A model generated the notes under the pieces. It saw nothing but the letters and a program-made list of their open reading frames with translations, had not been told where the DNA came from and ran no database searches. DNA of 64,000 nucleotides from Ditylenchus dipsaci (taxonomy: Eukaryota; Nematoda; Chromadorea; Rhabditida; Anguinidae). The translations under genes were made by a program, and so were the position numbers. The DNA lies in contig SADC01000886.1 in the NCBI GenBank assembly GCA_004194705.1, forward strand, positions 1,116,001 to 1,180,000. Direction: 5' to 3'. Positions 34,601 to 44,600 of the stretch are shown piece after piece (positions within the stretch are counted from its first letter, which is position 1; every line of letters begins with the position of its first letter).

Positions 34601-37600
34601 AGAATGAGATAGACCATAAAGTGAAGCTGTGTACAAGTAGAACGCTTTATTCACACCTAAAATTATTTATAATAATATTGGCTCTATGTGTGTCTCTACC
34701 CTTTCATGAAAATTTTCTTTGGCCCCCTTGTTGTTTTTTGCAAAACTTTTTTTTCTAAACGTCTCAAAAAATTATTTAAAGGGCCATGGCCACGCGTTCT
34801 GGATTGTCCTCCGCCAATTCAAAATTTTTCGCCTAATTATTCAGCTTCTGTACGGATTTTTCAGCTTGGTTTCTTACAAAACAAGGCCTATATTTAATTT
34901 CAGGTATAGCTGTGTTAGAAACCAAGTTGGAAAATCCGCATATAAGTTTAGTGATTAGGAAATTTGGTTTGAATTGGCGGGAGACAACGGTTGTCGGATG
35001 CGACGATGGCCCTTTAACTAATTTTTTAACCTTCGAAGAATGCATTTGAGCAAAGGGTAAAAGAGACTTTATCCAACACTGATCTCAAGTGTAGCTTTAC
35101 CTGGCAATCAAATTTAACGCAAAAAGTTTTTTTTAACTTACTGTCGTATGCTCGAACCAAATTCTGACCCGCAAGAGCGACATTCTTCACAGCTGAAAAT
35201 TCACAAAAAGTCATATCAATTTGTAAGCCAAACATTAAAAAAAATTGGCATGTTTACGAAGTTTAGTGTTTTATAAACGTTAACTTGAATTTCTTTTATA
35301 GATTTCAGCTTGCATTTTAGACAATGTCTCGATGAGCTCCCTCTGAGTGAGAATCTCACTCACGAGGTCTTTTTTTAGTTCTCACTCTCACTCACTCCGT
35401 GTGACGACAAAAAAATGTTATTTTCACTCACAGCTTGTGAGGACAAATGTCATTCTCACTCACACAAAATACTATTTTCATTTAATTTTCAGGGTGAAAT
35501 TTTTGCGAAAAAGCGATTGAGCGGATGAGAATTTTAGTCAGATGACGAAATAGCTTAAAATTTCATTCTGAACATTTTTTATTAAACCACCTGGAAGTAT
35601 GCGGAGAGAAATCAGCTAGATTTTGTCTCCTTTGGCGAGTGGGCCAAAAGCTTATCTCGTTTACTTTATATAAATTTTGTGCATTTACCTCTTTAATCTT
35701 TTCAATTCTGAAATTTCACTTGCATATACCATATGGTTTTTAATTAACTTTTTGCGGTCTAAAATTTTTTGAATATTCATTCAGAATGGGTCAATCAATC
35801 AGTAAATATTCTACTTTACACAAACAGCTTCAAATCCCAAGTCTGATGGTGGAAATATTCAGTGACCAGTATATTGATAGACTTGAGGTCTTGGACACTG
35901 ATGTCTACCTCAATCATCAACCTGTTATTTATGGCCCAGAAGTCCTGACGGTGAACACTATGTTCCTTATTTTTTCACCGGCAATTGTTTTAGTAAGTTA
36001 TAATAGAAAAATAGACAAAAGTGCTACAACACATTTTTCTGTCAAGTTTTAATATAACACTTGCGACCCGTTTATTTGTTTGGCAACGCGATGTTTCGTC
36101 TACCATATTCACTCTATTAACTCCCCATGGGAGTTATTTTTCAACCCTCAAAAAATCGGAAATTTTAAGGTCGATTTTGAGATTTTTGGATGCTCAACCA
36201 CAGTTTGAAAACTGAAATTAGGTAGTCTCGTAGTAACTAATAAAACGCAAAAAACAGATTTGCAAAATGTTTGCTTTAGGCTGAGATATGGGGTCCGTAG
36301 TGAGATATGGGTCCAAAGATCCTGAACAACAAAAGGCTAATTTTCAATCAGGATTTGACGCAAAGCATCCTGAATGCATTGCATACATATGCCATGAACT
36401 TTTTCATATTCTTGGCAGATGCATGAGCATCAGCGAGAAGACAGGACGACTACATCACTGTCCACACAGAAAATATAGAACAAGGCAAGTTTTTGTTATA
36501 AACAGGACGGAGTAGGTGTGGCAACTTCTCGCGAAAAGAGGTTTGAAGCTTTTTTGTATGGTTCAAAGCCTGAAACGTGCAGAAAACATGTTTTAGGTGG
36601 GGGAGAGATATTTTTCGACTAAATTTTGATTTTTTTGATTTTTTACGTATTAATGAAATTTGTAAATTATGTTAAAATAACAGATAAATCTTATACAGTC
36701 GACCCCGATTTAGTGCGCCCTCGATTTAGTGCGACCCTGAGGTTGATGAAGTTGGTCAAAAGTCTTTGAAAGTCTCGAAAGTGCAACCCTATTTAGTTAG
36801 TTCGACTTTTTTCCGGTCCCCAGGGGTCGCACTAACCGGGTTTGACTGTATCTGCCTTCTGCTGGCTGAAAAGTGCCTTCTTTTTTTCTTCTAGTCACAG
36901 CAGCAGGTATATAAGCAAACTTTCATGTTTCAAGCAGGGATGAGCTTTTGTAACTATTTACGGGAAATAGTTACAAATTTTTGAATTTGAAAAATAGTCA
37001 CAGCGTGTAACTATTTTGTCTTCGCTGTGGTTCTCGGCACGAAATCAGCTATTTAAAGAAAAATTAATGCAATTGGTCAATTTTGTTAAAATTTCAGGGG
37101 TAGGCGAAAATCAGATGGCTTAGGACCCACTCCAGAATGGGCAAAAGCCAAAAATAATTGTTTTTGGGATTTACTTAAGGGGGTGAACTTTTTGCGAAAA
37201 TCGATTGAGCGCATCAGAATTTCAGTCAGAGGGCTTAATTACTCAGAATTGCACGTTATTCCACTTTAAACCACCTTAAACTAAGTTTTTGAGCGACCAC
37301 GCAAACAAATTTTACAAAATTGGCCAAATTGCATTAATTTTCTTTAAGGAAGGGGAAGCCATTTAGGTTTGAAAAAGTGGCTTCCATGGCGCAGTGCGTA
37401 AGTGCTCGCGTTTTTTAGCCCAAAATAATGTTGCAGGTTCGATCCGACGTGTGGCATGCTATTTATTTTGGCTTGTTTGACCAGTTCTAGGGGATTTGGG
37501 TCGCTGATTCTGAATATGGCGTCGAAAAAGTCGAATTACTCCTAGAACTGGCCGAACAAGCCAAAAGAATAGCGTGCCACCACGTGGGATCAAACCTGCA

Positions 37601-39467
37601 ACACCATTTTGGGCCAAAAAAAACGCGAGCACTTACGCACTGCGCCATGGAAGTCACTTTTTCAAACCTAAATGGCTTTCCTCCTCCTTTAAATGACTAT
37701 ACTTGTTGAAGACAATGAGAATTGGCGATTTAAATGAGCGTAGGACACTTTTTTACTCCAAAAATACTTTTGATTATGTATTTTGTATGTCAAGATTGTA
37801 TGCAGTCGAACCTCGTTTATCCGCACCCCCGAAAGTTCGCGTAAAACCCCAAGTGCTCCCCGCCCCCTCCAAAGAGTATGAGTTCTCTAGCCGTAGAAGA
37901 GGTGGTGCATATCCAGGAAACCCCAATTCCTTGCAATGTGGAGTGTGCTGGTCTTTCGACGCGAAGCGGCGAAAGACCCTTATTATTTCTACGAAAAATT
38001 AGTTATACTAGTAAGCGCAACACCCTAACTCATACTCCTCGATATTAATACTCTTTGGATAGGGGTGCACGTAGAGGCGGAGGTGGTGGCGCTCATTTTT
38101 GAAAACGACCGGCGGAGGCGCGGCGGGATCGTGCAAGTATGAGTGTGAATCTAAGCTTTCGTTTGGTATATAAAGAACTTCGAAAAGTATAGAAAAAATT
38201 CCTCTGATCACCAAAAAGGTGAGAAAACACGAGCTTGACCTCGACCTCGCCTATGTGAGCACCGGGTAATATATGATTTTGCCCAACATAAGCAGAAAAA
38301 TTGTTTATTTACACTGTAAAATTGGAAATAATGCTGTTGAAGCCCCACAAAAAACAAATTGCAAAAAAATATTCTCCAGGGTTGTGGTAGCGACAGCATT
38401 ATTTCCGTAAAAATCACAGACAACACATTACGCAAAAATCAAAATTTGAAAAACCGTTCAAATATCCAAAAAAATAACACAAACACCCCTAAAAAATTCC
38501 CCGTGTTATACCTCCAGCAAAATAACTGACCTGGATGAAATTCATTGACCAGCTGTTGTTGATTTCTTCAATTTTCCTTGCCTTATAGGAGGTAATTATA
38601 TTGGCAGGCATTATTTTTAACAAATAAACTCAAAAATATGCAGCAGTTCAACTATTAGTAAAAATTTGCTATAGCTATTTGCTTGCTTTTACTTTTTGAC
38701 TAATCAGCAGCAGAAATTATTATTGCTTTATCGATAAAATTCATTTCTTGCCTCTTGTTGATTATGTTAAATACATCATATCAAAGGAAGGGGCCAGCAA
38801 ATAAGGTCTTTTGGTAGAGGAGCTGGCAGCAAAAGAAGCTTCCCTCCTTTTTCCTCCTACCCATTACTATTTTTTGACTATTCGAATCGATGGCAAATAC
38901 ATACACACACCAATAACATCAAATTCTTGTGGCCTTGTTGAACAATTCTTATCAGAATTTTTTGGGGAAAAGCTAATGAAAAGTATGTTTCTGTAAATTT
39001 TTTCGAAAGTAAAACTTTTTTGTACCAAAAATACTTTTTTGTACTAAAATTTTTTTTTGCTTTTGAGCGAGGTCTCGATTTTTTTGCTTCGCATTTTTTA
39101 GAACGGGTATACCGTTGAAAAAAAATAATTTAAAATATTTTTCGAGGACTCGAAGGTCGAAAAAACGAACTCGACTCGAAACTCGAAAGATTTCGTGTTT
39201 TCGAGTCCAAATTTGTCTCGAGAGTATTTGAAATATGACAGTGGGTTTTAAATTAAAGGCGCATGCCCGTTGCTGATCGGAATATTTGAAAAGCGGGTAC
39301 CAATTCAACAAATTTTACCGTTCAACAAATTTTCTGAAATAATTCTTATTTCTTGCACTACAGTTCTGATGGATGGCGTCATCCATCGAAAGTTGGAAAA
39401 GCTCTCTCAAACGAATGCTCTCCAAGTCCACTTGTTCAAGATTTTCAACTGAAGATTTGCGAACCAT
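28638..39467 (-). CDS. Probable I-BAR (IMD)-like protein, multi-exon
   Basis: At least a dozen minus-strand pieces with good splice sites. 39,362-39,467 starts MVRKSSVENLEQVDLESIRL just after TTTTTTAG. 38,531-38,611 encodes MPANIITSYKARKIEEINNS. Further exons are 35,279-35,342, 35,142-35,192 (LAGQNLVRAYD), 34,505-34,656 (NKAFYLYTASLYGLSHSGKY), 34,320-34,450, 34,147-34,263 (NQQDLENFYETQLALTMDQQ), 31,781-32,134, 30,685-30,807, 30,576-30,645, 29,763-29,927, 29,530-29,712, 28,768-28,936 and 28,638-28,700. The alpha-helical N-terminal part, especially LENFYETQLAL followed by FQRYNFFSQC, resembles the membrane-bending IMD domain of IRSp53/MIM proteins. The C-terminal part is Ser/Gln/Pro-rich linker. 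Single-base slips occur in 31,781-32,134 and 34,320-34,450. The 3' end is unresolved and could lie beyond the palindrome at 9,748. Family assignment is tentative. Confidence 0.55.
30961..31190. mobile_element. TACGTATTTC MITE (copy 1)
   Basis: The left end TACGTATTTCCTCTAATAAC pairs with the right end GTTATTAGAGAAATACGTA minus one or two bases. The interior is not palindromic. A truncated relative at about 36,095-36,305 shares TCGATTTTGAGATTTTTGGA and GGCTGAGATATGG. It sits in an intron of the I-BAR-like gene. Confidence 0.6.
31390..31625. mobile_element. Hairpin MITE, GTGCGCGCATCTC family (copy 2)
   Basis: AAAGTAAGTGAGTGCGCGCA is followed by a GC-rich inverted core around TGCGCACCCGATGGCGTCGC, then CACTCGAAAGTGACTCTGGA. 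The same block order occurs at 4,015-4,240 and 44,880-45,130. Confidence 0.55.
32171..32407. mobile_element. ACCGTATT MITE (copy 2, degenerate)
   Basis: ACCGTATTTG at the left and AAATAAGGTA at the right enclose TTTTTCGACCCAGTTTTTGA and its inverse TCAAAAATTGGGTCAAAAAC, matching the family typified by 6,823-7,070. The palindrome has decayed more than in that copy. Confidence 0.6.
32835..32904 (-). tRNA. tRNA-Gly (TCC)
   Basis: The minus strand folds as a cloverleaf. The acceptor strands GCGTCCG and CGGTCGC pair with a single T-T mismatch at the fourth pair. The D arm is TGGTGTAATGGTTAGCA. The anticodon stem GTTGC/GCAAT closes the loop CTTCCAA (anticodon TCC, reads GGA). The T arm is GGGGTTCGATTCCCC and the discriminator base is A. 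It lies between exons of the I-BAR-like gene, in the same orientation. The mismatch leaves some doubt whether it is functional. Confidence 0.8.
33130..33767. other. No gene recognised; poly-C tract
   Basis: Contains a long C run around 33,318-33,341 and AT-rich sequence with scattered TTTTGGCCTCC motifs (33,494 and 33,688) that also occur near 8,870 and 9,030, so probably decayed repeat. No supported exon. Confidence 0.4.
33768..34132. mobile_element. pogo-like foldback MITE
   Basis: The ends are TACAGTCTAC and GTCGACTGTA with outer TA. The arms pair over most of their length: ACGATAGTTTTGCCATT with AATGGCAAAACTATCGT, and AGCAACGCTCGTTA with TGACGAGCGTTGC. GTTATAACGAGAGTCGACTG is the diagnostic right end. 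A related element lies at 58,355-58,600. Confidence 0.65.
34776..35017. mobile_element. CCGCCAATTC foldback MITE (copy 2)
   Basis: The outer ends TTAAAGGGCCAT and ATGGCCCTTTAA are perfect inverted repeats. The inner arms carry CCGCCAATTCAAAATTTTT and TTTGAATTGGCGG. It sits in an intron of the I-BAR-like gene. Confidence 0.75.
35345..35470. repeat. CTCACTCA-rich inverted simple repeat
   Basis: TGAGTGAGAATCTCACTCAC and further TCTCACTCTCACTCACTC units in alternating orientation, MITE-like and non-coding. It borders the exon at 35,279-35,342. Confidence 0.5.
35786..35993 (+). CDS. First exon of an unassigned protein with N-myristoylation-like start
   Basis: The Met at 35,786 opens MGQSISKYSTLHKQLQIPSL and runs 69 codons to a GTAAGT donor. 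Gly2 and Ser6 fit the N-myristoylation consensus. The C-terminal part of the exon is hydrophobic (NTMFLIFSPAIVL). I do not recognise the family and cannot find the next exon, since 36,000-36,310 is repeat. It lies in the same orientation as the astacin-like exon downstream, but a myristoylated start does not suit a secreted protease. Confidence 0.4.
36330..36498 (+). pseudogene. Astacin-type metalloprotease active-site fragment, frame-disrupted
   Basis: The segment encodes FDAKHPECIAYICHELFHIL then G, in which HELFH is the HExxH zinc-binding core and HExxHxxG the astacin pattern. After a one-base slip the other frame reads HEHQREDR, which is the third zinc histidine and the astacin family signature, and after a second slip DDYITVHTENIEQGK, matching the region that follows it in astacins. 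Two single-base losses within 40 nt mean it cannot be translated as written. It is either a pseudogene or an assembly error. Upstream sequence is a truncated MITE, so the rest of the protease is not seen. Confidence 0.7.
36694..36850. mobile_element. mariner/pogo-like MITE
   Basis: TACAGTCGACCCCGATTTAG at the left and ACTAACCGGGTTTGACTGTA at the right are inverted ends with TA termini. The interior holds TTAGTGCGACC repeats. It is non-coding. Confidence 0.65.
37373..37668. mobile_element. tRNA-derived foldback (copy 2)
   Basis: The left arm reads like a tRNA: an A-box region CATGGCGCAGTGCGTAAGTG, then a B box GGTTCGATCC. The right arm is the reverse complement (GGATCAAACCTGCAACACC, then CACTTACGCACTGCGCCATG). 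The middle pairs GACCAGTTCTAGG with CCTAGAACTGGCC. It is thus a palindrome of two tRNA-derived halves, 296 bp long, and the outer AGTGGCTTCCATGG motifs match as well. Confidence 0.65.
37800..38530. other. Repeat-like sequence, no gene
   Basis: A pogo-like single end (CAGTCGAACCTCGTTTATCC at 37,803) is followed by CCGCCGG-type and AT-rich sequence. No splice-bounded frame is supported before the I-BAR-like exon at 38,531. Confidence 0.35.
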
Positions 39468-39470
39468 ATC

Positions 39471-40437
39471 CTAAAAAAATAAAAATAAGCAAAAAATAGA
39501 TTCGAAAAAAAAATCAGCGAAAAAAATCAACAGGGGGAACAAGGCAAAAAATGGGACCTATTGTCGTATAGGCCCAATTTTTTTTCATTTTTCATCTATT
39601 TCACACCTTTTTCACTGGCAATACCAAAGTTATTTGGCCGTTTACCGGCCAAAGACCAACACATTTCACTTTGCAATGGATTGGAGTGAAAAAAATCAAG
39701 GGAACCGAAAAAGGAAGGCTCAGAGAAAAATACTCTTTGGAGGGGGGGGGCACTTGGGCTTTACGTGGACTTGAGTGTGATTCTAAACTCAAGAGTGACG
39801 TTTAATCAAAGGTGAAGTTACTAATATTCTCAAGATTAAAATTAAGCCGCCTAGGACTAACGTAAAACCGAGAGTTGACTTTTTTGCAATGTGGCATTCA
39901 ACTGTTGACCATTTTCAAACGTAAAAAAACTTTTATGGCTTTTCAAACTTGGAAAAACAAAACAAATATGTTTGCATTTATGGACAATAAGAACAACAGA
40001 TGGCATTGTAGCAAGTCAAAAAAACAGTAATTCCACAATAAATTGGCACAATGGTGATAATAATTAAAATCTGTTTTAAATATTTCAAATTATGAGAGCC
40101 GGATTAACTTTCGCTTACAACAAAAACAAATAGTAGTATAAATAAATATGGACCTGAGACGCATACTGCAAAGGTCAATTTCTGTGGGCATTCATACAAA
40201 CAAAAACCGTAAAATTGTGATTTTGTTCTCTGCTCGAAGTTTGTGCTTGGAGGAAAAATTTAGTGTTGAAAAGATTGGCTTAGTAGACACTGAACAAGTA
40301 GGACTCCACAAAAGTGAACAGAATGCCAAAGTTTATGCCTGAAAATTTTTGAAATTATATGGAAGTTTCGGCCCTATCCCTCAATTGGGTTTTATATTTT
40401 GCCTTGGTCCACCTGCTGATTTTTTGTGTGTTTTCAA
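39471..40437. other. No gene recognised; partial Merlin-end sequences
   Basis: CAACAGGGGGAACAAGGCAA near 39,530 and TTTGCCTTGGTCCACCTGCT near 40,392 resemble the inner terminal repeat of the Merlin element at 54,574-56,139, but point away from each other and lack its outer part. The remainder is AT-rich. Confidence 0.35.
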
Positions 40438-40530
40438 TCTTAGGCAAATGTAGGCCAGCTCAAATGAGTCTAAATTATGTTTGAGTCCATCCTAACATAC
40501 GCTGGCCTACCCTCGCCTAAGCCTAAAGCC
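40438..40530. repeat. Small foldback, CTTAGGC/GCCTAAG ends
   Basis: CTTAGGCAAATGTAGGCCAG pairs with CTGGCCTACCCTCGCCTAAG around a short AT-rich loop. Non-coding MITE-like hairpin. Confidence 0.55.
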
Positions 40531-40619
40531 CAAAAATCCATAAAAACAGCAGGGAGGGATTAATACAGCGGATACAGTAATAGCGGCGAAGTGTCAATTA
40601 TTAAATAAGGCTTTTAGGT

Positions 40620-41060
40620 GCCGACCTTACTTGCACGGGCGCTGGTGCCCCCGCCGGCAACAATTTTTTACAAGCCCCGCGCCGGCGCCTTGTGTTTTTT
40701 ACAGCTGGCGCCGGCGCCCGAGATTTTCGGAAAGCACCGACTTGTCACAATATTTGCAGAAACGCCGTTTTTTTAATTTTTGAAAAATGTTTTGAAAATT
40801 TTTATTAAAATTTTCCCGATTTTCTTGAATTTTCTTCGAAATTCAGTATGTTTAGGATGAAATATACATTTGTTATTATAAAACCTTAATTTACAGACAA
40901 AAATACCGTCACCGGAGCCGGCGCCCTTATTCTAGCATGGCGCCCGTTTCCGAAATTTCAAAATGGCCTGGCATCGACGCCGCTTGCGATGCCGGCGCCG
41001 AAATTTTGAAAAGCCTGGCGCCGGCGCCCTATTTATGAAACGTGCAAGTATGGTCCGACT
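40620..41060. mobile_element. GCCGGCGCC palindromic minisatellite element
   Basis: GCCGACCTTACTTGCACG at the left and CGTGCAAGTATGGTCCGAC at the right form inverted ends. Both arms are packed with GCGCCGGCGCC, a self-complementary unit, around an AT-rich centre. The architecture is the same as the other short-repeat foldbacks but far more GC-rich than the surroundings. Confidence 0.65.
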
Positions 41061-41670
41061 ATACAGGGTGTACCAAGAATTTGGCAGTTTTTATACGGCT
41101 ATAACTCATTTCAGGGATGGAATTTAAAATTTTGTAATTACAGGGGCAATCCGAAATCGTGCTTTTTCAGATAATCTACTAACAAGGCAGGGACCCGGAC
41201 TGTGACCTAGCGAACTTCAATGAGAATTTTTGAGCGTGCCCAAGTTCCTGACATATCTGGCTCCCCAGCTCTGAAGGTCACAAAATGTGGAGAAGGGTCA
41301 CTCAAAGTTCTAAAAACACCTCGATAAAACGACAATCATGGTTTTTCATAGCTGACCATCTAGACAAATACGCGTATAAATAATTTAACGAAAAACACCA
41401 GGTCACAGTCATGGTCCCTCCCTTGTAAACAAATGTCATGAAAAAACTGTAGATCTGTGAATAAAATTTTTTTTAAATTCAATTCCTGATAAAAGGCCAT
41501 TTTTTGATATACCATGTACTTACAGCCAATCGAATGTCCGTGATAATGGTCAACCAAGTCAATCTTGACTTAACCGTTTTATCGATCTCAAGTATGTGGT
41601 CACTTCTCGCTATGGACCTTGGCCGCTTATGTGGTTGAAGCTTCACGGTGAAAAAAGGCAAAAAACCTAC

Positions 41671-44600
41671 CTAGGATAAGGAAGAAAGCAGACATCATGC
41701 CCACGATTCTCGACTTGGCCTCTTCCACTGCTCTAAACCCATGCAAATTGTAGAAAATGTGTTAAAAATGAGCTAATTAGTAAAAGCACTCACTTAGGCG
41801 CATACATCATGGACAAGGAGCTGTAGTAGCCGTGGTGATGGACATCAACGAGATCAGCACCACAAAACTCCACTGGTTGGTAAGAGGATGGGTAGGCACG
41901 GTGGTTGGCGGCACATAGTTGCAGAACAGGAACAGCGGGATGATACTAAACGGGGCACCACTGCGTAGCTCAGGTATTGGGTGATGGCTGAAAAGATAGG
42001 TGAATTAATGGAAGGAGATTGGTTGGGCGCCTCCCAACAATAAGGAACCAAAAAATTTTATAAAATCCAATTGCCTCGACGCTTTAATGGTAAAGTAGCA
42101 GATGCTCCTGATTTGTGGTCTGGACCCGTACTCAAAACTTCAATTAGTCACTAATAATTAGTCACTAATAAAAGTGGCCTTCTCGTACTCAAAACAAAAA
42201 TTAGACGACTAAAAAATTGGTCGACTAAATATTTAGTCGACTAAATATTTAGACTTTAGTCACCTAAAAGTCTAAATATTTGGTTACTAAATAAAAAGTG
42301 GACTTTAGCCTCTCGTATTGAGTACGACTAATTTTTCGAAGATTTAGACTTTAGTCTAGAAGTCTAAATATTTAGTGACTAATTATTGTTTTGAGTACGG
42401 GTCCTGATCCACGAAAATTGCTAATAGGGAAGTTTCCGTTCGAGACTAAAATCCGAATACCGTATTCTCTAGGGTTGTACAATTCTCCGGAATTTCGGAG
42501 AATTCTCGAAATTCTCAGGAATTTCCAGTTTTTCCTTATTAAATCCTCCAAATACTCGAGAGAATTCTCCGGAGAATTCTCCGATTTTTATTTTTCGGAG
42601 AATTATACAACCTTAGTATTCTCAGCCCCCCCCCTCGTTCAAAATCGTGCTTGTGCATTGCGGTTTGACCCACTTTTTGAAAACTTTTCTCAAGCAAGTT
42701 ATACCTCAATTTGTAGCCCTTGAGATGAGCTACAAATTGAGAGAAACTTGCATAAGAAAAGTTTTCGAAAAGTGGGTTAAACACACAATTCCAAAAACAC
42801 TATTTTGAATTTAGGGGGAAGGGGCGTCTATTAGAGAGAATACGGTATTTGATCAAATTCTTCATTTAGTTGAACTCAAATAGTGGGTTTATGCAAATTT
42901 TTCACACTTGTTCCACACTTTAGACTCAAATGAAAACTGAGATTCAGGGCTAAACGGTAATTCTTGAGAGTGAAAAGATCACGCCATGCTTGTTCCTATT
43001 CAATTCGCATTCATGTTTGTACAATTGCTATTTAATTTTTATGTGCTTTAAACGGCAAAAAGGCTGTTTTCTTCGACTTCCTTAATAAAAAAATCAATTT
43101 TTTTGAAAAAAAAAAGTTTGACCAAAATTTGACCGAAAACTTGATTTGCCTTGGTCTCTCAACTCAAAAAGTCAAATTTTAGAAAAAAAATTGAAAAATT
43201 GGTTTTTTATGTTGGCAAGTGTAAAAAACTACTTTTTATCGCTTAAAGCATATAAAAATTACTTTTTACTTAGGTTTTAGAAGAGAAATTTTTAGGGGGT
43301 GTTTGCTACTAAGGTCAAAATTACTTAGAAGTCATTCAAACATGATTTACAAAATTTTATAAAATGTCTGACCCGCGTAAGACCTTTTTAAAATGTTTAG
43401 TACTTGAAATACCCTGTGGGCAAAGTTTAAAATTTTTTCTCAAGCCAACCCACCCATTGGATGAAGTTGGCAATGAAGTTGCCCAAAGTGGCAAACGTTG
43501 AAGTTGAGAAACACAGACAACTGGAGAAATAGATCGGCTGAAAAGTGGAACAGTCATTTTTAAGGAGTGTGTTGAGAATAGCTTACGAGAAATCATTGAG
43601 TCCTCCTGGCCATCTTCCATTGGATCACGCCGTATTTTGACCAAGACAGCTGGGAACAAAGCCAAGGTGACGAAGAAGACAAGGAACACATCAAACAATG
43701 GGTGCCAGGCCTTAAATAGAGTCAATTAATGGTGTATTGATTTACTACCGAATTTTGCCCTTCGCTAGCTTTTTTCATATCCCCTCTTGAAGCACTTTAC
43801 ATTTACCCCCACCACTCAATTGACCTTGACCCCCACCAGTGAATCAGCTTGGGAGACCATGGCAATTTGTTTTTTTTTTTTCATTTTCAATACCGATAAT
43901 ATTTTTGAATCAAAATGATTTGAAAGTGTAAATATACTGTTTTAAAACTTACTTCAAGATTTGAAATTGAAAAAACGAAAATGAAAAAAGCTGCCTTGGT
44001 CCCCAAGCTGATTCACTGGTGGGGGTCAAGGTTAATTGAGTGGTGGGGTATAGGTAAATTTAGCCGCCTCTCTTTTCCTTCCCTATATTCAACCATGTAT
44101 GATAATTTTCTATGTTTTGAGTAGTTTTGCCAAAAGAACAATTTTCGTAAAAAACTTTTATTGGGGTTTTAAGGTAGCCTATTAGTTTCGGAACCTGAAA
44201 TGTGACCTTGTTCTTCAAAAAAATTTCAAAAAAAATAATTTTTTGGCAAAAACATGGTGAAAACGTCATAGGAAAATAATAGGCCCGGTACCGGTCATTT
44301 TCCGCCGACCATTTTCCGCGGACAATTTTCCGCGGACATTTTCCGCCGACAAATTTTCCGCCGACCAATTTCCGCCGACAAATTTTCCGCCGACCAATTT
44401 TCCGCCGACCAATTTTCCGCCGACCAATTTTCCGCCGCCATAATTCAATTTCTGTTTTCAAGTTAAAGTTTCTTCTGTGAATGACCCTTTCTCCTATTCC
44501 CCTTGTTATTTTTACTGCCCTAATATACTGCCCTAACTCAATTTTACTGCCCTAACTCAATCAAGTATGGACTTTCGAATATGTTTAAGGTCATAATTAA

